Origin: Sinorhizobium sp. RAC02
GTDB taxonomy: Bacteria; Pseudomonadota; Alphaproteobacteria; Rhizobiales; Rhizobiaceae
NCBI RefSeq assembly: GCF_001713395.1
Contig: NZ_CP016450.1
Span: forward strand, 806,001-870,000
Direction: 5' to 3'
DNA length: 64,000 nt
Each line of letters starts with the position of its first letter. Position 1 is the stretch's first letter. Below are positions 15,253 through 23,710 of the stretch, piece after piece. The notes beneath the pieces were generated by a model that was not told where the DNA came from, ran no database searches, and was given only the letters and a program-made list of their open reading frames with translations. The position numbers and the translations under genes are program-made.

Positions 15253-15351
15253 GGCCTTTGCCTTCCCTTGCTGCGCAAGAGCCAAGCAAAGCTGTAGACA
15301 TTTCACAAACGAATAGCGATGATGGCAGGTATCAGGAAAAGCGATGGCGTC

Positions 15352-16236
15352 ATGTATCCCCCTCTCGAAAGCGACCTGCTCAGGATTTTTGTCACCGTCT
15401 CCGACGCCGGCAATGTCACGCATGCGGCCGACAGGCTCGGCCGCACCCAGTCTGCCGTCAGCATGCAGGTGCGCAAGCTCGAGGAATCGGTCGGCGTGTT
15501 GTTGTTCGAGCGTGGCCCGCGTGGGGTTGCGCTGACCGTGGAGGGCAGACGGCTGCTGCCCTATGCCAAGCGCATCGTCGGGCTGGTCGACGAGACGACG
15601 GCAGCGATGCGCACCTTGCCGCTGGACGGGCCGGTGCGGGTCGGCATTCCCGAGGAATACAACCAGACGGTCCTGCCCAATGCGCTTGCCGCCTTTGCGG
15701 AGACCCATCCAGGCGCCGAGGTGACGGTGTTTTGCGGTTATACAGCCCAGCAGATGGAGGCCTTGGACGCGGACGAACTCGACCTTGCTGTCATCTTCGA
15801 GTGGGACGGCGGGATTTCCGGCGAGCTTCTGGCGATCGACCCAACCGTCTGGGTGGCTTCCAATGCGCACAACCTGCATCTGGAGCGTCCGGTACCCGTC
15901 GCCTTCTATCGGCGCTCGGTCTGGTGTCGGGAGTTCGCGCAACGCTCGCTGGAGCGCTACGCGATCCCGTACCGCGTCGCCTATACCAGCGATACGAGCA
16001 GCGGGCTGCGTTCGGCGGTTGCGAGTGGGCTTTCCATTGCGCCGCTCGCCCGCAGCAACATTCCGCCGGGCGCGCGGGAATTGACCCTTGCGGACGGTTT
16101 TCCGACGGTCGATTCCTCGCGGGTCGTGCTGAAGCGCAATCCGCGGCGTGGCGGGCCGGCGATCGACGGGATGGCGGACCTCATCCGCAAATCCTTCGGG
16201 CCGCTGGCGGCTGCGGCGGATCAGGCTTTCGGGTAG
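15352..16236 (+). CDS. LysR-family transcriptional regulator
   Basis: 294 residues from ATG 15352 (MYPPLESDLLRIFV); an ATG at 15319 would add 11 residues. The winged HTH is at about 5-63 (GNVTHAADRLGRTQSAVSMQVRKLE, quoted in part) and a LysR substrate-binding domain follows. Target and effector are not known. The gene diverges from the DUF1127-like gene, and its end overlaps the end of the convergent small gene by 16 nt. Confidence 0.88.
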   Translation: MYPPLESDLLRIFVTVSDAGNVTHAADRLGRTQSAVSMQVRKLEESVGVLLFERGPRGVALTVEGRRLLPYAKRIVGLVDETTAAMRTLPLDGPVRVGIPEEYNQTVLPNALAAFAETHPGAEVTVFCGYTAQQMEALDADELDLAVIFEWDGGISGELLAIDPTVWVASNAHNLHLERPVPVAFYRRSVWCREFAQRSLERYAIPYRVAYTSDTSSGLRSAVASGLSIAPLARSNIPPGARELTLADGFPTVDSSRVVLKRNPRRGGPAIDGMADLIRKSFGPLAAAADQAFG

Positions 16237-16568
16237 GCCCGTTCGAGGCCACCGGACCGCGTCAGCCCGGCGCGGAACGCGGCGAAGGCGGCATGCTGGC
16301 TGGAGCGGGCGGTTTCGACAAGCCGCATCTGCAAGCGCGCGGGTGCCGTGTTGCCCAGCCATTCGCCGAGCTTTTCCAGCTTCAGCGAGTTGAGGAACCG
16401 CGCGGCAGCGGCACGGTTGAGAAAGAGGTCGAGCCCTTCCAGCAGGTTCTCGTCCTGCTTGGCGTTTTCCATCAGCAGTCGGAGATAGGCCTGCTCGGCC
16501 TCGCCAAGCGCGGCGAGCTTGTCGGCTACGGTGTCCCGGTCCGGAAAGGCTGCAAGATCCGCGCTCAT
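16221..16568 (-). CDS. Hypothetical protein, 115 residues
   Basis: Starts at ATG 16568 with GGGGGA upstream. It is a mostly helical, soluble protein (ADKLAALGEAEQAYLRLLME and LEGLDLFLNRAAAARFLNSL) with no signal peptide or membrane segment. I do not recognise the family. It is divergent from the YheO-type regulator and tail-to-tail with lysR. Confidence 0.65.
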   Translation of the reverse strand: MSADLAAFPDRDTVADKLAALGEAEQAYLRLLMENAKQDENLLEGLDLFLNRAAAARFLNSLKLEKLGEWLGNTAPARLQMRLVETARSSQHAAFAAFRAGLTRSGGLERAYPKA

Positions 16569-16650
16569 GTTCGTCCCCCTGAGAACCGTCCTGCCTTTGG
16601 ATAGGACGCGGAAAAACGCCTCGCAAGCCCGCGAGACGTGTTTGGACTGA

Positions 16651-16692
16651 AAATCCAATATTGACAAAAAGTCTATTTTTGGATTGTGTGCC
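16651..16692 (+). promoter_or_regulatory. Promoter with inverted repeat before the YheO-type regulator
   Basis: TTGACA and TTGTGT, 17 nt apart, resemble -35/-10 elements. AATCCAA and TTGGATT form an inverted repeat with its arms either side of the TTGACA. The start codon follows within a few bases of the -10, so the mRNA would be leaderless or nearly so. The inverted repeat is a candidate operator, perhaps for autoregulation. Confidence 0.4.
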
Positions 16693-16695
16693 GCC

Positions 16696-17343
16696 ATGTT
16701 CGACTCATCAAACGCCGATCTGCTGCTTCGCCAGCATGCCGCGACGGCCGCGGCCATTTCCACCCTGTTCTATCCCCATGCCGAGGTCGTGCTGCACGAT
16801 CTCGAAACGGGGCTGATTGCCGGCATCTGGAATGCCTTTTCCGGCCGCAAGGCGGGCATGGACTCGCTTGTCGAAAACGCGCTGGAGGCGGCGGGGGAGG
16901 CAGGCATCTACGGCCCCTATGAAAAGACCGGCGAGGACGGGCGGCGGCTGAAATCGGTGACCGCCGTGCTGAAGGACGACCATGACCAGGCGCTTGGCCT
17001 GCTCTGTATCAACATGGATGTCTCGCATTTCGAGGCGGCGGCCAGGCTGCTTTCCGCCTTCACGGGCGTCGCGACACAACGGCCGCCATCGCTTTTTGCC
17101 GGTGACTGGCGGGAGGAAATCAACACCGCGCTGCATGATTGGCTGCGCACCCGTGGCCTGGCGCTGACGGCCCTCAGGAAGGGCGACCGGGTGGCGCTCG
17201 TTGCCGCCCTCGACGAACGCGGCCTTTTCCAGACGCGCAACGCCGTTGATCACCTGGCTTCCCTTATCGGCGCCTCGCGCGCCTCGATCTACAACTATCT
17301 CGCCGATGCCCGGCGCCAGAACCAGAAGGACAGGCCATCGTGA
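16696..17343 (+). CDS. YheO-type PAS/HTH transcriptional regulator
   Basis: 215 residues from ATG 16696 (a TTG 12 nt earlier is the alternative). Residues 10-120 form a YheO-like PAS domain (YPHAEVVLHDLETGLIAGIWN, and GLLCINMDVS). Residues 150-210 form an HTH_22-like domain (FQTRNAVDHLASLIGASRAS in part). Relatives sense amino acids; DguR of Pseudomonas, for example, responds to D-glutamate. The stop overlaps the GTG of the aminotransferase gene, so the two form an operon and the aminotransferase substrate is the probable effector. Confidence 0.82.
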   Translation: MFDSSNADLLLRQHAATAAAISTLFYPHAEVVLHDLETGLIAGIWNAFSGRKAGMDSLVENALEAAGEAGIYGPYEKTGEDGRRLKSVTAVLKDDHDQALGLLCINMDVSHFEAAARLLSAFTGVATQRPPSLFAGDWREEINTALHDWLRTRGLALTALRKGDRVALVAALDERGLFQTRNAVDHLASLIGASRASIYNYLADARRQNQKDRPS

Positions 17344-18473
17344 GCACGCTGCCGGATTTCCGCCTCGAAACCCATTTCTCGCGCTGGGAGTTCAAGGCGC
17401 GCCACCACATGACGGCGAGCGACGCCGAGACCATGACGATGTCCGATCTGCTGGCACTGGCCGGCTCGGAGGACCGCGAGACGTGGGAGCGCGTCTCGCT
17501 CGGTTATTCCGAGACCTGGGGCGCGCCGGCACTGCGCGAAACCATCGCCTCGACCTATGACACGCTCTCCGGCGCCGATGTCCTGACTTTTGCCGGCGCG
17601 GAGGAGGGGCTGTATTGCGCCATGCTGGCTTTGCTCGGGCCGGGCGACCATGCCATCGTCACCGTGCCGAACTATCAGTCGATGGAGACCATGCCGGTCA
17701 CCATCACCGGCAATGTCACGGGGATCGCGCTTCACCCGGAGAACCGTTGGCAACTCGATCTCGATGATGTACGGGCAGCCCTTCGGCCGGAAACCAAGCT
17801 CATCGCCGTCAATTTTCCGAACAATCCGACCGGTGCCATCGCCGACCAGGAGATTTTCCGCGGCCTCGTCGATCTTTGCGCCGAACGTGGCATCCACCTG
17901 TTCTCCGACGAGGTCTATCGCGGGCTGGAGATCGACGACGAGAAACGCCTGCCACAGGCGGCCGACCTGTTTGACAAAGGCATCTCTCTCAACGTGATGT
18001 CCAAGGCCTATGGCCTGCCTGGCCTGCGCATCGGCTGGATCGCCAGCCGTGACCATGCGCTGCTCGAACGCATGGAGAAGATGAAGCACTACCTCTCCAT
18101 CTGCAACGCACGCCCTTCCGAGGTGCTGGCGGACATCGCGATCAAGGCGCGCGAGACGATCTTTGCCCGCAACCGTTTGCTCTGCGTGGAAAACATGGTC
18201 AAGATCGGGGCCTTCTTTGCCGATTTCCCGCATCTCTACGACTGGGCAGCACCGGATGGCGGCTGTGTCGCCTTTCCCCGGTATCTCGGCAAGGATGGCG
18301 TGGAAGACCATTGCCGCCGGCTCGTCGAGGAGAAGGGCGTGCTGCTGCTGCCCTCCACCCTCTACGTTTCGGATCTCCTGCCGGTGCCGATGGATCGTTT
18401 TCGCGTCGGCGTCGGGCGGCGCAACATCGATGCGGGTCTGGACGCCTGGCGGGAGTTCCTGGCTGGTACCTGA
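17340..18473 (+). CDS. PLP-dependent aminotransferase, fold type I
   Basis: 377 residues. Motifs include NFPNNPTGAI, FSDEVYRGLE and the PLP lysine in MSKAYGLPGLRIGW (about residue 221). The N-terminus DFRLETHFSRWEFKARHHM is typical of a subgroup annotated as aminotransferases or capreomycidine-synthase-like enzymes. GTG start overlaps the regulator's TGA (GTGA). The substrate is unknown; co-expression with a YheO-type sensor points to an amino acid or amino-acid derivative. Confidence 0.85.
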   Translation: MSTLPDFRLETHFSRWEFKARHHMTASDAETMTMSDLLALAGSEDRETWERVSLGYSETWGAPALRETIASTYDTLSGADVLTFAGAEEGLYCAMLALLGPGDHAIVTVPNYQSMETMPVTITGNVTGIALHPENRWQLDLDDVRAALRPETKLIAVNFPNNPTGAIADQEIFRGLVDLCAERGIHLFSDEVYRGLEIDDEKRLPQAADLFDKGISLNVMSKAYGLPGLRIGWIASRDHALLERMEKMKHYLSICNARPSEVLADIAIKARETIFARNRLLCVENMVKIGAFFADFPHLYDWAAPDGGCVAFPRYLGKDGVEDHCRRLVEEKGVLLLPSTLYVSDLLPVPMDRFRVGVGRRNIDAGLDAWREFLAGT

Positions 18474-18482
18474 TCGGTCTCG

Positions 18483-18854
18483 TCAGGCGCTCATCCGGGT
18501 GAGTTTTGCCCGCAGGTCATCAAGACTCGCGAGGAACCAGATCGACCGGCCCTTGTTCGTCTCGCGCACAAAATCGGTGAGCGCCTTGCTGTTTTCGAGC
18601 AGCGGGGCGATGTCGCCGACGATAGCGCAGCGCAGATGGTAGTTGACGAATTTCTGAAAAACGGTCCCGGCGAGGCGCGTTTCGAGCCGGAGGAAATCCG
18701 GCCCGAGGCGCTCCACCGGGATGGCGATGAGCTGGGCCTCCGTCGAGAAGGCTTCGCTGATGACGTCGTTGCCGTCCGCTTCTGTTGCAATCGGCGGTCC
18801 GTCAACGGCGAGCACGAGAACGTTCGTGCCGGCTATCTCCATCGTGTTCGTCAT
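18483..18854 (-). CDS. DUF4180 domain protein
   Basis: 123 residues from ATG 18854, chosen because GGAG sits six to seven bases upstream; ATG 18866 is the longer option. The sequence VISEAFSTEAQLIAIPVERLGPDFLRLETRLAGTVFQKFVNYHLRCAIVGDI (quoted in part) fits DUF4180: start-stop-switch-like proteins that resemble STAS-type folds. The function is not known. It is transcribed with the DUF1330 gene upstream. Confidence 0.75.
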   Translation of the reverse strand: MTNTMEIAGTNVLVLAVDGPPIATEADGNDVISEAFSTEAQLIAIPVERLGPDFLRLETRLAGTVFQKFVNYHLRCAIVGDIAPLLENSKALTDFVRETNKGRSIWFLASLDDLRAKLTRMSA

Positions 18855-18877
18855 CTTCGTCTCCATCGTTGTTCGGC

Positions 18878-19207
18878 CTAATTCTTCTTCAGAATGTCGG
18901 TCGCTTTGTGGTCGTCGTCGACACCGTCGACCAGCAGTATGTCGCCGTCGGAATTCAAGGTGCGAAGCGGCAGGATCGCACGGTAGGCATCGGATGCGTA
19001 CCAGTCCTCGGCCGCCTTGCGGGTCGGGAAGGACAGCATGATCACGTCGCCGGCAAAGCTGCCTTCCAGCACGCGCTTGTTTCCATCGCCATGGATCACG
19101 AACTTGCCGCCGAAGGGCGCCATGGTGGCGTCGATCCCCTCCAGATAGGCGACGATCTGCGGCCCCATCGTGACATTGCGAAGGTGGGTGAGGGCGTAGG
19201 TGGTCAT
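18878..19207 (-). CDS. DUF1330 family protein
   Basis: 109 residues, a ferredoxin-like alpha/beta-barrel fold of the DUF1330 family (YLEGIDATMAPFGGKFVIHG and MLSFPTRKAAEDWYASDAYR). Proteins of this family are small dimeric cytoplasmic proteins without a settled activity. GGAG precedes the ATG. The DUF4180 gene follows 23 nt downstream. Confidence 0.8.
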   Translation of the reverse strand: MTTYALTHLRNVTMGPQIVAYLEGIDATMAPFGGKFVIHGDGNKRVLEGSFAGDVIMLSFPTRKAAEDWYASDAYRAILPLRTLNSDGDILLVDGVDDDHKATDILKKN

Positions 19208-19305
19208 CGGGCTTCTCCTGTGAACGGGTTTCGTTGACAGGCAGACTAGGTGGCCGGTTGCGGCAGATCGATTACCTTGCAGGTAATGCCAAGGCCTACT
19301 CGCAA

Positions 19306-19340
19306 GAAAAAGCCGCCCGTGGCGTTTGCCGGGGCGGCTG
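19306..19340 (-). terminator. Rho-independent terminator of bmt
   Basis: On the minus strand AGCCGCCC and GGGCGGCT form a stem, followed by TTTTTCTTG, directly behind the bmt stop codon. Confidence 0.75.
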
Positions 19341-19362
19341 ATGGATGATCTTTCGGGAGAGC

Positions 19363-20379
19363 TCAGCCGCGGCGGCGACTGCTGCGCTCTCTGGTCGGTT
19401 GGGCAGCGCTTTCGTCGGCGGTCTTGTTGCGCAGCGGGCCGATCTTTTCGATGATCTCGGCAAGGGCCGGGCGTTCGCGCGGCTCATGCGCATCGAGGGC
19501 CACGCGCATGGCGGCGAGGTGCTCGCAGGACGTGCCGCAGCAACCGCCGATGATGCGGGCGCCGGCGTCGCGGGCAAGGCGGGCATATTCGGCCATCAGC
19601 GGCGGCGTGCCGGAATAGTAGATTTCCGAACCGCGAAATTCCGGGATGCCGCAATTGCCCTTGACGACGACGGTCGCCGACGGATCGGCGCCGGTCATGT
19701 CGAGCAGGGAAGAGAGGATGTCGGAGGCACCGACGCCGCAGTTGGCGCCCACCGCGAGCGGACCCGCGCCGATATCACCGGCAACGCCATAGATGTCGCG
19801 GGGATGCAGGCCCATCATGGTCTTGCCGGCGGTATCGAACGAGCCGGTATAGACGAAGGGCATGCCGACCTTGGTGGCGGCTTCCGCAGCCGCACGGATT
19901 TCCTCCGCGGACGACATGGTCTCGATCCAGGCGACGTCCGCGCCGCCGGCCTTGAGGCCCTCGATCTGCTCTGCGAAGGCGGCGACGGCATCGTCATAGG
20001 TCAGCGCGCCGAGCGGAATGAGCAACTCGCCCGTCGGGCCGACGGAGCCGGCGACGATAACCGTGCGTTCAGCCTTGTCGGCGACGGCGCGGGCGATTTC
20101 TGCTGCCACCTTGTTCAGCTCATGAACGCGGTCCTGGGCGTGATGCAGCTTCAGGCGATGGCGGGTGCCGCCGAAGGTGTTGGTGAGGATGATATCCGCG
20201 CCGGCGTCGACGAAATCCTGGTGCAGCTTGGTGATGTTTTCCGGCTTGGCTTCGTTCCACAGCTCCGGCGCCTCGCCAGCCTCCAGGCCCATGGCGAAGA
20301 GCGAAGTCCCGGTTGCGCCATCGGCAAGCAGGAAGGACTTTTCGGCAAGCAGCTCGGCAAGCGGGTTCGTCGCGGTCAT
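19363..20379 (-). CDS. bmt: Betaine-homocysteine S-methyltransferase
   Basis: 338 residues of the homocysteine S-methyltransferase family. LADGATGTSLFAMG opens the barrel, and the zinc ligands are C214 (GANCGVG), C280 and C281 (GGCCGT). It transfers a methyl group from glycine betaine to homocysteine, yielding dimethylglycine and methionine. The last 25 residues are a Arg/Ser-rich tail beyond the barrel. The gene has its own terminator and a palindromic operator just upstream, so it is regulated separately from the transporter genes that follow. Homocysteine methyltransferases with other donors cannot be excluded, but the betaine transporter next door supports the call. Confidence 0.85.
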   Translation of the reverse strand: MTATNPLAELLAEKSFLLADGATGTSLFAMGLEAGEAPELWNEAKPENITKLHQDFVDAGADIILTNTFGGTRHRLKLHHAQDRVHELNKVAAEIARAVADKAERTVIVAGSVGPTGELLIPLGALTYDDAVAAFAEQIEGLKAGGADVAWIETMSSAEEIRAAAEAATKVGMPFVYTGSFDTAGKTMMGLHPRDIYGVAGDIGAGPLAVGANCGVGASDILSSLLDMTGADPSATVVVKGNCGIPEFRGSEIYYSGTPPLMAEYARLARDAGARIIGGCCGTSCEHLAAMRVALDAHEPRERPALAEIIEKIGPLRNKTADESAAQPTRERSSRRRG

Positions 20380-20404
20380 GGAGGTATCCTTCTGTTTGTC
20401 ACAT

Positions 20405-20426
20405 CATATAAAGATTTCTTTATGTG
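20405..20426. promoter_or_regulatory. Palindromic operator upstream of bmt (SahR-like)
   Basis: CATATAAAGAT and TTCTTTATGTG form a 22-bp palindrome with two mismatched pairs, 26 nt before the bmt start codon. It resembles, from memory, the ATAAAGATATCTTTAT-type operator of the ArsR-family SahR regulator described for methionine-cycle genes in alphaproteobacteria. Repression lifted by S-adenosylhomocysteine would fit a homocysteine-consuming enzyme. No sahR gene is in the window. Confidence 0.6.
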
Positions 20427-20451
20427 ATTGCAACGCTGCTTTGGCGGCAAA

Positions 20452-20482
20452 ACAAAAGGGCGCCCGGGGAGGGCGCCCTTGT
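20452..20482 (-). terminator. Rho-independent terminator of the ABC transporter genes
   Basis: On the minus strand two GGGCGCCC arms separated by a short loop are followed by TTTTGTTTTG, about 20 nt after the ATPase stop codon. Confidence 0.8.
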
Positions 20483-20501
20483 TCCAAGGTCTGGGCGACT
20501 A

Positions 20502-21545
20502 TCAGGCAGCCTTTGCCTCATGGCTTGTCGGCGTCACCATGCTGGAGATGATGGCGCTGAGGCTGATTGCGCCAACCGGCTTGCCGCTCTCGTCCACGAC
20601 ATGGGCGAGCGTCTGGTTCACCGAGGTCATGGCACGCGCGGCCACTTCCAGCACGGTGCCCTTGACGATCGGCATGCCTTCCGGGTTGCCGGAGAGCGGC
20701 GCCATGATCGTCTCGACATTGACCACGCGGCCGCGGTTCACTTCCTTGACGAAGGCCGTGATGTACTCGTCCGCCGGGTTCAGCACGATTTCCTGGCCGG
20801 TGCCCTGCTGCACGACCATGCCGTCGCGCAGGATTGCGATCTTGTCGCCGAGGCGCAGTGCCTCGTCGAGATCGTGCGTGATGAAGACGACGGTCTTCTT
20901 GAGCTCCTTCTGGAGATCGAGAAGCACGGTCTGCATGTCCACACGGATCAGCGGATCGAGCGCCGAATAGGCTTCGTCCATCAGCAGGATGTCGGCGTCG
21001 TTGGTCAGCGCCCGGGCAAGGCCTACACGCTGCTGCATGCCGCCCGAAAGCTGGTTCGGGTAATGATTCTCGAAACCGGAAAGGCCGACGCGGGCGATCC
21101 ACTGCTTGGCGCGCTTTTCCCGGTCTTCCTGGCCGACGCCCTGGATTTCCAGACCGTAGACGGTGTTTTCCAGAACCGTGCGGTGCGGCAGCAGCGCGAA
21201 TTTCTGAAACACCATCGCCGTCTTGTGGCGGCGGAACTCCCGCAGGTCGTTCTCGTTCATCTTGCAGACGTCGACGCCGTCATAGAGCACTTCGCCGGCG
21301 GTCGGGTCGATCAGGCGGTTGATATGGCGGATCAGCGTCGATTTGCCGGAACCGGAGAGGCCCATCACCACCATGATGCCGCCGGCCGGCATCGAGATGT
21401 TGATGTCGCGCAGGCCGAGAACATGGCCGTATTTCTCGTTCAGCTCTGCCTTGCCGAGGCCCTTCTTGACTGCATCGACATAGTCGCCGCCGCGGGGTCC
21501 GAAGATCTTGTAGAGATTGCGGACCTCGATTGCATGACTAACCAT
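20502..21545 (-). CDS. Quaternary amine ABC transporter, ATP-binding subunit (OpuAA/ChoV-like)
   Basis: 347 residues. Walker A GLSGSGKST near residue 63, signature LSGGMQQRVGLARAL and Walker B ILLMDEAYSALD are present. A C-terminal CBS-like part (VKGTVLEVAARAMTSVNQTL) is typical of glycine betaine/proline transporters. The N-terminal extension GGDYVDAVKKGLGKAELNEKY is a hallmark of this subgroup. The start overlaps the permease stop by 8 nt. It powers uptake of betaine- or choline-type compounds. Confidence 0.9.
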   Translation of the reverse strand: MVSHAIEVRNLYKIFGPRGGDYVDAVKKGLGKAELNEKYGHVLGLRDINISMPAGGIMVVMGLSGSGKSTLIRHINRLIDPTAGEVLYDGVDVCKMNENDLREFRRHKTAMVFQKFALLPHRTVLENTVYGLEIQGVGQEDREKRAKQWIARVGLSGFENHYPNQLSGGMQQRVGLARALTNDADILLMDEAYSALDPLIRVDMQTVLLDLQKELKKTVVFITHDLDEALRLGDKIAILRDGMVVQQGTGQEIVLNPADEYITAFVKEVNRGRVVNVETIMAPLSGNPEGMPIVKGTVLEVAARAMTSVNQTLAHVVDESGKPVGAISLSAIISSMVTPTSHEAKAA

Positions 21546-22449
21546 GAATTACCTCCGAATGCTTCTGCAGCCGTCTGCCATAGGCCTGGCTTGTACGGTC
21601 GAAAATGATGGCGATGGCCACGAGCGCGAACCCGTTGAGGAACCCGACCGTGAAGAACTGGTTGTTGATGGCCTGCAGCACGTTCTTGCCAAGACCACCG
21701 ACGCCGACCATCGAGGCGACGACGACCATGGCGAGCGACATCATGATGGTCTGGTTGATGCCGGCCATGATGGTGGGCAAGGCCAGCGGCATCTGCACGT
21801 TCTTGAGCTTCTGCCAGCCGGAGGAGCCGAAGGCGTCCGCGGCTTCCAGCACCTCCTTGTCGACGAGCCGGATGCCGAGATTGGTAAGGCGGATCATTGG
21901 CGGTACGGCATAGATGACGACCGCGATCAGCCCCGGCACCTTGCCGATGCCGAAGATCATGACGACGGGGATGAGATAGACGAAGCTCGGCATCGTCTGC
22001 ATCACGTCTAGAATCGGGTTGATGATGCCCTGGACGCGATCGGAGCGGGCCATCACGATACCGATAGGGATACCGACGATGATCGCGATCATCGTACAGA
22101 CCGTCACCATGGCCAGCGTCACCATCGTATCGTTCCACAGGCCCAGAAGGCCGATGGCGAACATGGAGAGCGCAGTGCCGATGGTGATCTTTATGTTGCG
22201 GCTGCCGTAATAGACGATCGCCACCATGATGATCAGGATGATCGGCCAGGGTGAACTGACGAACAGCCGTTCAAGATAGTTCAGAAACCACTGCAATGGC
22301 TGCACCATTGCGTCGATAATGTTCACATATTCTCTTACGAGGCCCTTGAAACCATCATCGATGACTTTTCGTGCGCCGCGGACGCTGGCGTCACTGAAGG
22401 CCGGAAACTTGCATAGAAAGCCTGGCAACAATTCGCATATGCCTGCCAT
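21538..22449 (-). CDS. Quaternary amine ABC transporter, permease subunit (OpuAB/ChoW-like)
   Basis: 303 residues with about six membrane segments (for example IILIIMVAIVYYG, ALSMFAIGLLGLW and FVYLIPVVMIFGIGKVPGLIAVVIY). The EAA-type loop is ADAFGSSGWQKLKNVQMPLA. A soluble N-terminal part of about 60 residues precedes the first membrane segment. It forms the pore with the ATPase whose gene overlaps downstream. Confidence 0.9.
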   Translation of the reverse strand: MAGICELLPGFLCKFPAFSDASVRGARKVIDDGFKGLVREYVNIIDAMVQPLQWFLNYLERLFVSSPWPIILIIMVAIVYYGSRNIKITIGTALSMFAIGLLGLWNDTMVTLAMVTVCTMIAIIVGIPIGIVMARSDRVQGIINPILDVMQTMPSFVYLIPVVMIFGIGKVPGLIAVVIYAVPPMIRLTNLGIRLVDKEVLEAADAFGSSGWQKLKNVQMPLALPTIMAGINQTIMMSLAMVVVASMVGVGGLGKNVLQAINNQFFTVGFLNGFALVAIAIIFDRTSQAYGRRLQKHSEVIHG

Positions 22450-22661
22450 CCTTTTCCCCTCTTTCTACCGGAAGTTATTGTTCCGCATCGCAATGAAATG
22501 AGTTTGCAATTGCGAACGGAACGGCGCGCACAGGGATATTCTTGTTCTGGTTCCCGGCTTGCAGTTCGTATTCGCACGAACTGCCGCTTGATACTGTGCT
22601 GTTTGCGACCTCTGCAGTTTCTTGGGCGGGCGTCAGGCAAAAAGCCAGCGTCCTCGTTCAG
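22450..22661 (-). promoter_or_regulatory. Gap between substrate-binding and permease genes
   Basis: About 210 bp with no gene, behind a terminator-like hairpin. It may hold a secondary promoter for the permease and ATPase; no operator is recognised. Confidence 0.3.
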
Positions 22662-22703
22662 GTCGCGAAAGAAAGGCCGGCAGCCGGGGAGGGCTGCCGG
22701 CGA
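22662..22703 (-). terminator. Intra-operon terminator after the substrate-binding protein gene
   Basis: On the minus strand GCCGGCAGCC and GGCTGCCGGC form a 10-bp stem with a six-base loop, followed by TTTCTTTC, starting 9 nt after the stop codon. It probably gives more transcript of the binding protein than of the permease and ATPase. Confidence 0.7.
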
Positions 22704-22711
22704 TCGGTGTG

Positions 22712-23710
22712 TCAGAGAGCGGCCTTGACCTTCTCCGCGACATCCGGGGCGACCCACTTGGTCCACATGTCCGGATAGTTTTCGAGGAAGTGTTTTGCGG
22801 CGTCTTCGTTGGTGCCCTGGTTGTCGGTCATCCAGGCGAGAACCTTGCCGACCGTGCCGTTATCCCACTGGCGGGTCTTCATGTAGTCCATAGCAACGCC
22901 GGCCTTTTCGGAGAAGGACTTGGTCACGACGGTGAAGACGTCCGAGGTCGGATAGGAGTTGACCTTCGGATCCGCGCAGTCCGGCACGGCGGTGCAGGCG
23001 TCCCAGTCGGCCTTGTTGTGCTCGACGCCGAAGGACAGGCGCGTCATCTCGTACTTGCCGAGAATGGCGGTCGGTGCCCAGTAGTAGCCGAGCCAGCCGG
23101 CCTTCTTCTCGAAGGCGTTGGCGATCGAGCCATCGAGGCCCGCGGCCGAGCCCGTGTCGACGAGCGTGAAGTTCATGTCGTCGGCCTTGAGCGCCTTATA
23201 GAGGTTGGCGGTCGAAACCTGGCAGTTCCAGCCCGACGGGCAGTTGTGCACAGCGCCCTTGGAGGCGTCTTCCGGTGCGGGGAAGAGGTCCGGATGCTTC
23301 AGCGCGTCCTGCACCGTCTTGATGTCGGGATGCGCGTCGGCGAAGAATTTCGGGACCCACCAGCCTTCGACGCCACCTTCCGAGAGGAGGGGAGCGAGCT
23401 GGATCAGGCGGCCTTCGGCAATGGCCGCGTCAAGCGGCGTGCGCACGGCGTTCACCCACATTTCGGGCGCGACATCCGGTTCGCCCTTTTCATTCATGGA
23501 GGTGAAGGTGGGCATCGTATCACCGGTCACCAGCGTGACGGTGCAGCCATAGCCGTTTTCGAGGATGAGCTTGTCGACATGCGCGGCAACGCCGGCAGAG
23601 GCCCAGTTCATTTCGGCGATCGAGACTTCACCGCAGTCTGCCGCCTGGGCAGAACCGGCAAAGCCATAGAGGCCGGCAGCGAGGATAGTGGAAGCAAGGA
23701 GCTTCTTCAT
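22712..23710 (-). CDS. Quaternary amine ABC transporter, periplasmic substrate-binding protein
   Basis: 332 residues with a signal peptide (cleavage after GSAQA, near residue 23) and an OpuAC-type domain. Trp and Tyr residues suited to an aromatic cage are present (AEMNWASAG, PEMWVNAV, EGWWVPKF, GYYWAPTA). It captures a quaternary amine such as glycine betaine, proline betaine or choline. GGGAGG precedes the ATG. The substrate cannot be fixed from the sequence; bmt and the MttB-like enzyme in the same window favour a betaine. Confidence 0.88.
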   Translation of the reverse strand: MKKLLASTILAAGLYGFAGSAQAADCGEVSIAEMNWASAGVAAHVDKLILENGYGCTVTLVTGDTMPTFTSMNEKGEPDVAPEMWVNAVRTPLDAAIAEGRLIQLAPLLSEGGVEGWWVPKFFADAHPDIKTVQDALKHPDLFPAPEDASKGAVHNCPSGWNCQVSTANLYKALKADDMNFTLVDTGSAAGLDGSIANAFEKKAGWLGYYWAPTAILGKYEMTRLSFGVEHNKADWDACTAVPDCADPKVNSYPTSDVFTVVTKSFSEKAGVAMDYMKTRQWDNGTVGKVLAWMTDNQGTNEDAAKHFLENYPDMWTKWVAPDVAEKVKAAL

